A DNA stretch of 64,000 nucleotides. Origin: Cryomorphaceae bacterium 1068. Its GTDB lineage: Bacteria > Bacteroidota > Bacteroidia > Flavobacteriales_D > Cryomorphaceae. Shown piece after piece: positions 55,725 to 64,000 of this stretch (within the stretch, counting starts at the first letter, position 1; every line of letters begins with the position of its first letter). The translations under genes were made by a program, and so were the position numbers. Below the pieces are notes generated by a model. That model saw nothing but the letters and a program-made list of their open reading frames with translations. It was not told the origin of the DNA and searched no databases. Where the stretch lies: NCBI GenBank assembly GCA_027214385.1, contig JAPVXR010000004.1, forward strand, positions 186,001-250,000. Reading direction: 5' to 3'.

Positions 55725-56543
55725 TCAGTCGATTTTTGCGATGGGATTTGACAAGTTTTGGTATTCGACCAATTCCATCTTGATAGAACCTACCAGTACT
55801 TTAGCTTGCGCCAAAACGGGAATTTTGTTCTTATCGTCAGTAATCCAAACGATCATATCCTCCTCTTCTTCAAAGATTCTACCCTCTTGAACTACGGGTA
55901 CGAATTTGAGACAACGATAAGTCCCTGTCCTCGATTTGAGATTTTCTTTTCCGAGGTATCTGATCTTTAACGGAAACTCTTCGCCATCGACAAAGGTTGG
56001 AATGGTGAAAACATCTCCTGCCCGTGCATTGGAAAAATCGATGGTTCTGGCAAAATAAAATGACGAGAGCATGTCTTGCGACAATGGTGGAATCTTAAAC
56101 GTGTCGCCTTTGTTTGTGCTTACCGCAGCCTTATGTTGGTGAAAGCTGTACGTCTGTTTTTTTTCATAGCCACCTTCTCGAATGTCACGAACAAACTCCC
56201 ACGGGAAGATTCCTTCTTCATCCAGATAGGTTTCGTACCGATCTCGCACTTTGAAAAACCAGTTGAATGCGCCTAGCGTCTTTCCGGTTCCAATGACATG
56301 CAGCGCTTCGCGACCTTGGTATTTTCTCTTGCTTTTGTAGACATTCAATTCGGCCTCACCTGCATCAATAATTCCGTAATGCAACCTGAATCGAAGATAT
56401 TCCCCTTCTCCAAAGGCAGTTTGATCAATCTCAGGCAAATCCATCACGGGAAGAGTATCCAGACTCGCCTCAGGGGGTCTCTTCTGTGAGAAACCAAACA
56501 AGGTCAAAAAGACGGCTATGATGAGAAGTGCTACTTGCTTCAT
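55725..56543 (-). CDS. DUF3108 domain exported protein
   Basis: A 272-residue protein with a signal peptide (MKQVALLIIAVFLTLFG, cut near FSQ). One DUF3108 domain: GEGEYLRFRLHYGIIDAGEAELNV, then WFFKVRDRYETYLDEEGIFPWEFVRDIREGG-like region, then MIVWITDDKNKIPV. It is a beta-rich envelope protein of unknown role, common in Bacteroidota and Proteobacteria. It is 30 bp upstream of the M23 peptidase gene and probably co-transcribed with it, so the two may act on the same envelope process. Confidence 0.88.
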   Translation of the reverse strand: MKQVALLIIAVFLTLFGFSQKRPPEASLDTLPVMDLPEIDQTAFGEGEYLRFRLHYGIIDAGEAELNVYKSKRKYQGREALHVIGTGKTLGAFNWFFKVRDRYETYLDEEGIFPWEFVRDIREGGYEKKQTYSFHQHKAAVSTNKGDTFKIPPLSQDMLSSFYFARTIDFSNARAGDVFTIPTFVDGEEFPLKIRYLGKENLKSRTGTYRCLKFVPVVQEGRIFEEEEDMIVWITDDKNKIPVLAQAKVLVGSIKMELVEYQNLSNPIAKID

Positions 56544-56621
56544 GAAAAGGATTATTCAAATTCCGTTCCAAAGGAGGTGGAAGACTACATAGTAGACGTT
56601 TATGAAGAAAAAAAATTGCTT

Positions 56622-59600
56622 TTATATCACAACATTCACAATACGTTTGGGCACAACGATAACCTTCTTAGGCGTTTTCCCTTCCAAATATTTCGCAGCT
56701 TCCGCCGAATCAAGGACAGCTTTTTCCACTTCTTCTTTTGACATGTCAGCTGCCAATGCCATTTTGAAGCGCATCTTTCCATTGAAAGAAACAGGGTATT
56801 CAAACTCGTCATCTTCCAAATACTTCTGTTCGAAAGCGGGCCAAGGCTGCTTGAGCACGGAGTCCGTGTTTCCCAGTTTCTCCCAGATTTCCTCAGCGAA
56901 GTGAGGCCCATAAGGTGAAATCAAAATGGCCAAAGTCTCGAGAACCTGCTTGTTATTGCTCTTCAAGGCTGTGAGTTCATTAACGGCAATCATCAAAGTA
57001 CTCACTACGGTATTCCACGAGAGTCGCTCTAGGTCATCTGTCACTTTCTTGATGCAGCGGTGGAGGGCTTGCAATTCCTTCTTCGTAGGTGCTTCATTGC
57101 TCACTGAAACGTTTCCATCTCCATCGTGGAGCAAGCGCCAGAATTTTCGTAAAAAATTGTGGACTCCGCTGATTCCCTGCGTATCCCAAGGTTTCGATTG
57201 CTCCACAGGCCCGAGGAACATCTCGTACATCCGTAGGGTATCAGCCCCGTACTGATCGCAAAGCGCATCGGGCGTCACCACATTGTACCATCGCTTAGAC
57301 ATCTTTTCCACCTCATGGCCGCAATGGTACTTTCCATCTTGGCTCAAGATGAAATAAGCATCTTCGTATTGCCTTCTCCACTTTCTAAACTCTTCGACTT
57401 TTAAAACATCGTTTTCAACCAAATTCACCTCAACGTGAAGTGGGGTTACGGAAAATTCTGCGGTAGCATTACTCGTATCCATTCCTCCAAATTCACTCAA
57501 TTGTTCATGGAGCAATGTCTGTAGCTTTTGAATGACATACTGGCGATTTTCGGTAAGGTATTCGTGCTTTTTCCAGTCGTCGTAAATCTCCTTTGAGACA
57601 AATATTTCAGGAAAAGATCGAGGAGAAGGCAAATCTTCGCCATCGGTGAATCCCGGGATATCATAATTCAAAATATCCAAACGATAAATCAAGCTCGACC
57701 GACCCAAGATCATTCCTTGGTTGATCATTTTGCCGAAAGGCTCATCAAACTGAATGAAGCCGCGATCAGATAAAAACTTGGTCCAAAAACGAGAATACAG
57801 TAAGTGACCCGTAGCATGTTCGGCACCACCGATGTATAAATCAACCGCCCCCCAATAGTCAGCCTTTTCTGGCGAAACAGGCAGGTCAGTGTTTTTGGGA
57901 TCCATGTAACGGAGAAAGTACCATGACGATCCGGCCCAACCAGGCATCGTGTTGTGCTCCATTCTATCGCCTTCAAAGATGGGCCAATCTTCTTTTTTGG
58001 CTCTAGCCAATGGTGGCTCACCTGAATCAGTTGGAAGATATTTATCTACAGGCGGAAGTGTCAGTGGTAGCTGATCATCCTTCAAAAGATGCGGCACATT
58101 GTCTTTGTAGTAAACCGGGAATGGCTCACCCCAATAACGCTGGCGCGAAAAGATGGCATCGCGTAGACGGTAATTGACCTTTCCGTACCCGATGCGCTTT
58201 TCTTCCAATTCGTGAATTACCGCTTTCATAGCCCTCTCGTAGGTCATTCCTTCGAGAAAACCAGAATTCTGGAGCTTCGCTGATTTTCCTGAAAAAGCTT
58301 CCTCCGAAATATCAACTCCTTCGAAGATATTCGGGATCTCAATATCAAATGTATTGGCGAAAGCGTAATCTCGTTCATCACCCGATGGAACGGCCATTAC
58401 TGCTCCCGTTCCATAGCCTGCCAAAACGTAATCGGCAATCCAAACAGGAACCTTTTCTCCTGAAAAGGGATGGGTGGCGTATGCTCCGGTAAATTCTCCG
58501 GTAACGGTCTTCACCTCACTCTGTCGCTCGCGCTCGGTCTTGGCCATGCTCTTTTTCACATAGGCTTCTACCGCTTCGCGACGATCGTCAGTGGTGATCT
58601 TCTTTACCAAGTCGTGTTCGGGTGCCAAAACCATAAAGCTGACACCAAAAATCGTATCGGGACGAGTTGTAAAAACATCAATGTGGTCGGGATGATCGGC
58701 CAGCATAAAACGAACCATAGCTCCAATGGACTTTCCAATCCAGTTGCGCTGCATGTCTTTGATAGAATCTTGCCAATCGACTTTTTCCAGGCCCTCGAGA
58801 AGTCGATCGGCATAGGCAGTAATCCGGAGACTCCACTGATTCATCAATCGTTGCTCGACGGGGTGTCCACCGCGTTCGCTCAATCCGTCTTTGATCTCGT
58901 CGTTGGCCAGAACGGTTCCCAAAGCCTCGCACCAGTTTACCCAGGTTTCGCTTAGGTAAGCCAATCGGTAGTGACTTAAAACTTCTTGTTTCTGGTGATC
59001 TTTCAAAACCTTCCAATCGGTGGCCGTGAGTTCTCCTGCGAAATATTCCCCGAAAGGAAAATCAGATAGATCAAGTTGTTTGTGCCAATCTCGATCTATG
59101 AAGGCATCCACTCCGTAAGTTCCATTTTCTTCAAAGGCGGCAACAAGGGTTGAGATATCTTCGGCTTGGTTTGTTTTTTTGTTGTACCAACTCTCGAAAA
59201 GTTTTGAGAATATCCACTGCGTCCAGCGGTAGTAATCGGGGTCGCTCGTGCGCACCTCGCGGCTCCAATCGTAATTGAAACCCATTCGCTGAAGTTGCTC
59301 CTTGTAGCGAGCCACATTGTCTCTGGTGGTAATGGCGGGGTGCTGTCCTGTCTGAATGGCATATTGTTCGGCAGGTAGTCCGAAAGAGTCGAAACCCATC
59401 GGGTGAAGCACATTGAATCCCTTGTGCGTTTTGTACCGCGCGATAACATCCGAAGCGATGTATCCCAGCGGGTGGCCTACGTGCAGGCCTGCTCCCGAAG
59501 GATAAGGGAACATATCCAAAACATAGAATTTCTTCTTGTTTGGATCTTCATTCACTTTGTATACTTTTTTATCCTTCCAGATTTTCTGCCACTTGGCTTC

Positions 59601-59624
59601 GATTTCCCGAAAATTGTATTCCAT
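56622..59624 (-). CDS. leuS: Leucyl-tRNA synthetase
   Basis: A 1000-residue class I synthetase that charges tRNA-Leu. YPSGAGLHVGHPLGY carries the HIGH-type motif (HVGH). A CP1 editing domain lies in the middle (TTRPDTIFGVSFMVLAPEHDL and GTGAVMAVPSGDERD). The second motif is EKMSKRWYN, with Arg for the usual Ser. The C-terminal part is the anticodon-binding and leucine-specific region. About 130 residues (LGRSSLIYRL to DGKYHCGHE) are inserted before KMSKR, which makes it longer than the ~860-residue E. coli form. ATG 59624 is chosen; an ATG two codons earlier is possible. Confidence 0.95.
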   Translation of the reverse strand: MEYNFREIEAKWQKIWKDKKVYKVNEDPNKKKFYVLDMFPYPSGAGLHVGHPLGYIASDVIARYKTHKGFNVLHPMGFDSFGLPAEQYAIQTGQHPAITTRDNVARYKEQLQRMGFNYDWSREVRTSDPDYYRWTQWIFSKLFESWYNKKTNQAEDISTLVAAFEENGTYGVDAFIDRDWHKQLDLSDFPFGEYFAGELTATDWKVLKDHQKQEVLSHYRLAYLSETWVNWCEALGTVLANDEIKDGLSERGGHPVEQRLMNQWSLRITAYADRLLEGLEKVDWQDSIKDMQRNWIGKSIGAMVRFMLADHPDHIDVFTTRPDTIFGVSFMVLAPEHDLVKKITTDDRREAVEAYVKKSMAKTERERQSEVKTVTGEFTGAYATHPFSGEKVPVWIADYVLAGYGTGAVMAVPSGDERDYAFANTFDIEIPNIFEGVDISEEAFSGKSAKLQNSGFLEGMTYERAMKAVIHELEEKRIGYGKVNYRLRDAIFSRQRYWGEPFPVYYKDNVPHLLKDDQLPLTLPPVDKYLPTDSGEPPLARAKKEDWPIFEGDRMEHNTMPGWAGSSWYFLRYMDPKNTDLPVSPEKADYWGAVDLYIGGAEHATGHLLYSRFWTKFLSDRGFIQFDEPFGKMINQGMILGRSSLIYRLDILNYDIPGFTDGEDLPSPRSFPEIFVSKEIYDDWKKHEYLTENRQYVIQKLQTLLHEQLSEFGGMDTSNATAEFSVTPLHVEVNLVENDVLKVEEFRKWRRQYEDAYFILSQDGKYHCGHEVEKMSKRWYNVVTPDALCDQYGADTLRMYEMFLGPVEQSKPWDTQGISGVHNFLRKFWRLLHDGDGNVSVSNEAPTKKELQALHRCIKKVTDDLERLSWNTVVSTLMIAVNELTALKSNNKQVLETLAILISPYGPHFAEEIWEKLGNTDSVLKQPWPAFEQKYLEDDEFEYPVSFNGKMRFKMALAADMSKEEVEKAVLDSAEAAKYLEGKTPKKVIVVPKRIVNVVI

Positions 59625-59742
59625 TACCATTCGATTAGAAGCGGCAAAGTTATCAAATCATTGGGGGTGAGTCGAGAGTGAAAAGATGTTTCTTCAATGC
59701 CTTAGTTGCAAACTATAAATATTCCTACTTTAGCCGACTGTT

Positions 59743-60618
59743 ATGGCCTCCACTCCTGACAAGTACGCAAGAAGAAGAGCGCGAACCAGCGCCGTTTCAA
59801 CGGTGATCGGCATCAGCTTGGTGCTCTTTATGCTGGGTATTTTGTCCATCCTCATTCTCAATGCTCAGAAGCTTTCCACTTACGTGAAAGAGAGTATTCG
59901 TGTAGAAGTATTTCTAGACTCTGACTTGAGTGAAGGTGAAATCATTCGTCTGAAGAAAGAAATTGACGCTGAAGCCTATTCTCGCGCTACGGAATACATC
60001 AGCAAAGAAGAGTCGGCGGCACAACTGCAGAAAGATCTTGGAGAGGAGTTTATGGACTTTTTGGACTACAACCCCTTACCGGGATTGATTGATCTTAAGT
60101 TGAACGTGGAGTACACACACCCTGATAGCATCTCCAATATTGCCGGTAAGATAGAGGCCCGAGAAGGTGTAAATGAAGTAGTTTACAGCCCGAATTTGAT
60201 TCGGCAAATCGAAAACAACATCAATAAAATCGGGATAGCTCTCTTGGCCTTTAGTGCCTTACTCCTCCTCATAGCAATAGCATTGATTAACAATACCATT
60301 CGACTAACGATCTATTCCAAGCGCTTTGTTATTCGCAGTATGCAGCTGGTTGGAGCTACGGGAGGCTTTATCCAACGCCCCTTTATTTGGAATGGAATCC
60401 TGCAAGGACTTTACGCCAGCTTCATTGCGATCTTATTAATTTTGGGAATTCTTTTCGCTGTAAGGCACGAGGTCCCCGAGTTTTTTGAGTTCAACGACCT
60501 GATAATGTTTGTTAAGCTTTTTGGTCTCGTTGCCCTTTTGGGAATGGTAATTTCAGGAATATCAACGTTATTTGCAGTAAGGCGTTACTTGAGAATGGAC
60601 GCATCTAAAATTTATTGA
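59743..60618 (+). CDS. ftsX: Cell division protein FtsX
   Basis: A 291-residue inner-membrane protein with four helices (near 20-42, 165-187, 220-245 and 260-280) and a periplasmic loop between the first two (VEVFLDSDLSEGEIIRLKKE to NEVVYSPNLIRQIE). FtsX with the ATPase FtsE controls peptidoglycan hydrolases at the septum. FtsE is not in this window. It overlaps nothing and is 5 bp before the DUF3098 gene. Confidence 0.92.
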   Translation: MASTPDKYARRRARTSAVSTVIGISLVLFMLGILSILILNAQKLSTYVKESIRVEVFLDSDLSEGEIIRLKKEIDAEAYSRATEYISKEESAAQLQKDLGEEFMDFLDYNPLPGLIDLKLNVEYTHPDSISNIAGKIEAREGVNEVVYSPNLIRQIENNINKIGIALLAFSALLLLIAIALINNTIRLTIYSKRFVIRSMQLVGATGGFIQRPFIWNGILQGLYASFIAILLILGILFAVRHEVPEFFEFNDLIMFVKLFGLVALLGMVISGISTLFAVRRYLRMDASKIY

Positions 60619-60623
60619 ATCCG

Positions 60624-60884
60624 ATGAGCACAACTGAAAATCAAGAAAAGGAAAGCTTCGCACTAAGTGCAACGAATTACAAAGTGATGTTGATTGGGAT
60701 CGCAGTCGTAGTTTTAGGATTTATCCTAATGATCGGAGGTGGCACAGAAGACCCAATGGAATTCAATGAAGACATCTTTAGCTTTCGAAGAATAACCTTA
60801 GCACCGATCGTTGTCATGGTCGGATATGTGGTCATCTTTTACTCGATCGTCAAGAAAGACTCTTCCTCTCCAACTGAATCATGA
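60624..60884 (+). CDS. DUF3098 small membrane protein
   Basis: An 86-residue protein with two membrane helices (YKVMLIGIAVVVLGFILMI and TLAPIVVMVGYVVIFYSIV), the DUF3098 family. It is found next to ftsX and uppP in many Bacteroidota, so a link with cell-wall or division work is inferred from position. The function is unknown. ATG 60624 is used; a TTG at 60615 lies three codons upstream. It overlaps uppP by 4 bp. Confidence 0.85.
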   Translation: MSTTENQEKESFALSATNYKVMLIGIAVVVLGFILMIGGGTEDPMEFNEDIFSFRRITLAPIVVMVGYVVIFYSIVKKDSSSPTES

Positions 60885-61681
60885 GTATTTTAGAGGCCCT
60901 TATCTTGGGCATCATTCAAGGACTTACGGAATTCTTACCCGTGAGCAGCTCAGGCCATTTGGAATTGGCTAAAGCTATAATTGGGGATGACCTTGAAGCA
61001 GGCGAGAGTATGCTTTTTACTATTGCTCTGCACGGGGCTACTGCACTAAGTACAGTTGTCGTTTTCAGAAACGACATTGCCGATCTCTTCAAAGGACTAT
61101 TCGAATTCAAATGGAACGAGAGCACCAAGTTTGCGGCTTTTATTCTCGTCAGTATGGTGCCTGTCTTTTTCGTGGGTGTCTTCTTCAAAGATGAAATTGA
61201 AATGCTCTTCGAGGGGAATCTCCTTTTGGTTGGATGTTCTCTCATCTTCACGGCAGTTTTGCTGTACAGCACTACCCGCATTCCTGCAAAGGAGGGAAAA
61301 GTGACTTTTGGCAGAGCTCTGCTTATTGGTGTGGCTCAAGCCATTGCCGTGCTACCCGGTGTTTCCAGATCGGGATCCACAATTTCCACAGCATTACTAG
61401 CAGGAGTAAGTCGAGAACGTGCTGCACGCTTTTCATTCCTCATGGTATTACCTGTCATCTTTGGAGCAATGATTTTAGAATACAAGGACTTTCTAGAAGC
61501 TCAACCCTCCAGAAATATTGACAACTTGGCTCTAGTCACAGGCTTTGCGGCAGCATTCTTTGCGGGGATCTTAGCTTGTCGCTGGATGATTGCCATCGTA
61601 AAAAAGAGTAAGCTGGACTATTTCGCCTATTACTGCCTTGCAGTAGGAGCTATCGCAATCGGTTATTCGCTTTTCGCATGA
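60881..61681 (+). CDS. uppP: Undecaprenyl-diphosphatase
   Basis: A 266-residue membrane phosphatase (BacA/UppP) that turns undecaprenyl diphosphate into the monophosphate carrier used for peptidoglycan and polysaccharide export. Motifs: QGLTEFLPVSSSGHLELAK near the N-terminus (with the conserved Glu) and PGVSRSGSTI in the middle. About eight helices. It confers bacitracin tolerance when abundant. It overlaps both neighbours by 4 bp (ATGA) as part of one message. Confidence 0.95.
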   Translation: MSILEALILGIIQGLTEFLPVSSSGHLELAKAIIGDDLEAGESMLFTIALHGATALSTVVVFRNDIADLFKGLFEFKWNESTKFAAFILVSMVPVFFVGVFFKDEIEMLFEGNLLLVGCSLIFTAVLLYSTTRIPAKEGKVTFGRALLIGVAQAIAVLPGVSRSGSTISTALLAGVSRERAARFSFLMVLPVIFGAMILEYKDFLEAQPSRNIDNLALVTGFAAAFFAGILACRWMIAIVKKSKLDYFAYYCLAVGAIAIGYSLFA

Positions 61682-62400
61682 TCAATTACGGAAAGCTTAC
61701 AGTAGAAGAATTCTTAGATGGTCAATTACTTCTAATTGATAAACCGCTCACATGGACCAGCTTTGACGCCGTCGCCAAGGTGAGGTATACGATCCGAAAA
61801 AAGTTTGACCTGAAAAAAATTAAAGTCGGCCATGCGGGCACACTCGACCCATTAGCTACAGGACTGTTGATCATCTGCACGGGAAAGTTTACCAAAAAAA
61901 TCACTGACCTCACCGTAGAGAACAAAACCTACACAGGCTCCTTTACGTTGGGCGCTACAACGCCATCTTACGATCTCGAAACTGAAACAGAGAATCACCA
62001 ATCAACAGATCATATCACCGACAAGATGGTGGAAGAGGCTGTGAGTAAAATGCGCGGAGCCATTATGCAAATGCCCCCTATTTTCTCTGCGAAAAAAGTG
62101 GATGGAAAGCGCGCCTACATTTCTGCCAGAAAGGGAAAGGAGGTAAAACTTGAGGCCAGACCTGTCATCATCAGCAAATTTGAAACAGACACTTCATCTC
62201 TGCCACTGGTCAGGTTTGAAATAGAGTGTAGTAAGGGAACGTACATAAGATCAATTGCTCGCGACCTAGGTGAGACGCTAAAATGCGGCGCTCATCTATC
62301 CGAATTGCGCCGAACAATGATTGGTGATTACTCCGTTGAAAATGCCATCGATCCCATTGAATTCCAACGGCTAGTGCAAGACATTCGGGAAGATGTTTAA
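61678..62400 (+). CDS. truB: tRNA pseudouridine-55 synthase TruB
   Basis: A 240-residue enzyme that makes pseudouridine at position 55 of the tRNA T loop. The active site is GHAGTLDPLATGLL with the catalytic Asp. KIYTGS-like (NKTYTGSFTLGATTPSYD) and CSKGTYIRSIARDLG are the later motifs. The C-terminal PUA extension is short or absent, as in many Bacteroidota. It overlaps uppP by 4 bp; queA starts 73 bp later. Confidence 0.95.
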   Translation: MINYGKLTVEEFLDGQLLLIDKPLTWTSFDAVAKVRYTIRKKFDLKKIKVGHAGTLDPLATGLLIICTGKFTKKITDLTVENKTYTGSFTLGATTPSYDLETETENHQSTDHITDKMVEEAVSKMRGAIMQMPPIFSAKKVDGKRAYISARKGKEVKLEARPVIISKFETDTSSLPLVRFEIECSKGTYIRSIARDLGETLKCGAHLSELRRTMIGDYSVENAIDPIEFQRLVQDIREDV

Positions 62401-62473
62401 AATGCACTGGAAAACTCGACCTTATTCATTAACTTCGCAGCCGCATTTTTTCGACCATAAAAACGCCTTTTGA

Positions 62474-63523
62474 ATGAAGCTTTCAAAGTTTAAATTCACT
62501 CTTCCTAAAGAACTTATTGCACAATATCCTACTCCAAACCGTGACGAGAGCCGATTGATGGTCTTGAATCGCAAAACGGGTGAGATCGAACACAAAATGT
62601 TCAAAGACGTCCTCGACTACTTTAGTGAGAACGACAGTTTTGTGATGAACAACACCAAGGTTTTTCCTGCTCGTCTCTACGGAAACAAGGAAAAAACAGG
62701 TGCTAAGATCGAGGTATTCCTACTTCGTGAACTAAACCGCGAAAGCTTATTATGGGATGTTTTAGTTGACCCCGCGCGCAAAATCAGAATTGGAAACAAA
62801 CTCTATTTCGGCGAAAATGACGAATTGGTAGCTGAGGTAATTGACAATACCACTTCCAGAGGTAGAACCCTTCGCTTCCTTTTTGATGGCCCATATGAGG
62901 ATTTCAAAAGCACGATGATGTCATTGGGAGAAACACCTGTTCCGAAATACATCGATCGCCCGATTGAAGAATTAGACTACGAACGGTACCAAACCATCTT
63001 TGCCAAAGAAGAGGGAGCAGTTGCAGTGCCTACTGCAGGTCTTCACTTCAGTCGCGAACTGCTCAAACGAATGGAGCTCAAAGGAATTCACTTTGCACCG
63101 ATTACACTTCATGTCGGACTCGGAACTTTCCGCCCTGTAGAGGTAGAAGACCTCACAAAACACAAGATGGACAGCGAGCAAATGGCCATCAGCGAAGAAT
63201 CTGCGAATATTGTCAACGGTACCAAAACTTCCAAAGGAAAGGTTTGTGTAGTTGGCACAACCGCGATGCGCGCAGTTGAAACTTCGGTTTCTACCGAAGG
63301 ACTTTTAAAGCCGTTTGACGGGTGGACGAATAAGTTCATTTTCCCTCCTTATGAATTCTCCATTGCCGATGCAATGATCAGCAACTTCCACGCTCCCGAA
63401 AGCACCTTGCTAATGCAAGTTGCTGCCTTCGGCGGATACGAAAATGTGATGGCAGCTTACAAAGTGGCTATTAAGGAAAAGTACCGCTTTCAGGCTTACG
63501 GAGACGCAATGCTCATCATTTAG
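62474..63523 (+). CDS. queA: QueA, tRNA ribosyltransferase-isomerase
   Basis: A 349-residue enzyme of queuosine synthesis. It moves the ribose of S-adenosylmethionine to preQ1 in tRNA to make epoxyqueuosine. Motifs: [21 protein letters not shown] at the N-terminus, [42 protein letters not shown] and [16 protein letters not shown] at the C-terminus. Full length. No other queuosine gene is in the window. The 73-bp gap from truB has no clear terminator, so the run may continue. Confidence 0.96.
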   Translation: MKLSKFKFTLPKELIAQYPTPNRDESRLMVLNRKTGEIEHKMFKDVLDYFSENDSFVMNNTKVFPARLYGNKEKTGAKIEVFLLRELNRESLLWDVLVDPARKIRIGNKLYFGENDELVAEVIDNTTSRGRTLRFLFDGPYEDFKSTMMSLGETPVPKYIDRPIEELDYERYQTIFAKEEGAVAVPTAGLHFSRELLKRMELKGIHFAPITLHVGLGTFRPVEVEDLTKHKMDSEQMAISEESANIVNGTKTSKGKVCVVGTTAMRAVETSVSTEGLLKPFDGWTNKFIFPPYEFSIADAMISNFHAPESTLLMQVAAFGGYENVMAAYKVAIKEKYRFQAYGDAMLII

Positions 63524-63676
63524 TGTCTCAACCATTATAGTCCAATATCTTCGTTATGCTTGTCCTGAAAACAGTCATTAGCCTAGAGCTGACTCCTTAT
63601 TTTCAGAACTGCACAAGCCTTGATCTTGAACTTACTGGCCGAGACACTTCAAAATCTGAGAAACAATAACTCAATT

Positions 63677-64000
63677 ATGTCAAAGAGGGCGGTAATCATT
63701 GTGGCGGGAGGTACCGGCACCCGCATGAACCTCAACACGGCCAAGCAGTTTTTACCCCTTGCGGAAAAGCCCGTTTTGCTTCACACGTTTGAAGCATTTC
63801 GACTTTACGATCCCGAACTTCAATTCATCTTGGTGCTCTACACGAGCCTTCACGGCGAATGGAGGAAAATCCAAAATGACTACGGATTTGACCTTGAACA
63901 CACTGTGGTAGAAGGCGGGGAAGAGCGATTCCACTCCGTTAAAAACGGAATAGCAGCCCTTGCTGATGATGTGGAATTGGTGGCCATCCATGATGCGGTG
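63677..64000 (+). CDS. ispD: IspD, MEP cytidylyltransferase (partial, runs off end)
   Basis: The first 108 codons of IspD, which joins CTP to methylerythritol phosphate in the MEP pathway. The start is ATG 63677. The nucleotide-binding motif VIIVAGGTGTRMN is followed by AKQFLPLAEKPVLLHT, then VEGGEERFHSVKNG and AIHDAV. The gene continues past the window edge. It pairs functionally with ispG at 50284. 153 bp separate it from queA, with nothing recognised in the gap. Confidence 0.9.
   Translation, partial: MSKRAVIIVAGGTGTRMNLNTAKQFLPLAEKPVLLHTFEAFRLYDPELQFILVLYTSLHGEWRKIQNDYGFDLEHTVVEGGEERFHSVKNGIAALADDVELVAIHDAV

Overview
The window reads as a piece of a Bacteroidota chromosome, most likely a marine or freshwater flavobacterial lineage. 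The evidence is four very large secreted proteins with a type B type IX secretion (T9SS) C-terminal signal, three PorP/SprF-family barrels, families common in this phylum (DUF2723, DUF4412, DUF3108, DUF3098), a long Bacteroidota-type IspG, TAnnTTTG-like promoter elements and few Shine-Dalgarno sites. No species can be named from the sequence alone.

Layout. 1-5976: a 1949-residue T9SS cargo protein. 6278-13227: an integrated mobile element of about 6.9 kb, inserted in the 3' end of a tRNA-Gln(UUG) gene (13215-13287, minus strand). It has 14-bp direct repeats at both ends, a tyrosine integrase next to the left end, an excisionase-like HTH protein near the right end, a filamentous-phage/plasmid II/X-type replication protein and three cargo genes of unknown function. 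13446-18164: a DUF2723 membrane protein, a polysaccharide deacetylase, a thioredoxin and a rhodanese lipoprotein. 18285-32512: a six-gene minus-strand operon in which three T9SS type B surface proteins alternate with three PorP/SprF barrels; one is a 2227-residue SprB-repeat adhesin. 32628-35648: a phytol/polyprenol-kinase-like domain fused to a DUF92 domain, divergent from a methyltransferase and a homogentisate-prenyltransferase-like UbiA enzyme. This is a candidate tocopherol- or prenylquinone-like pathway. 35680-44522: tRNA-Arg(CCU), DUF2461, metG, an LD-carboxypeptidase, DUF4412, yraN, an RluB-type pseudouridine synthase and an AsmA-like protein. 44597-52889: a tight plus-strand run from a histidine kinase through hemW to ispG and an NAD(P)-binding protein. 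52883-59624: minus-strand M28 and M23 peptidases, DUF3108 and leuS. 59743-64000: ftsX, DUF3098, uppP, truB, queA and the start of ispD.

How the genes work together. The T9SS block encodes large surface or secreted proteins together with the partner barrels that usually serve them. IspG and IspD make isoprenoid precursors, and UppP recycles the undecaprenyl carrier. The kinase/DUF92/UbiA cluster would make or use a prenyl diphosphate tail. The tRNA-Gln element is self-contained: it duplicates the tRNA 3' end, brings a new tRNA terminator and leaves the old one stranded at the far end.

The most unusual items are the tRNA-Gln element with its Rep-like gene and terminator swap, and the phytol-kinase/DUF92/prenyltransferase cluster. 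All family names come from reading motifs by eye; no database search was run.
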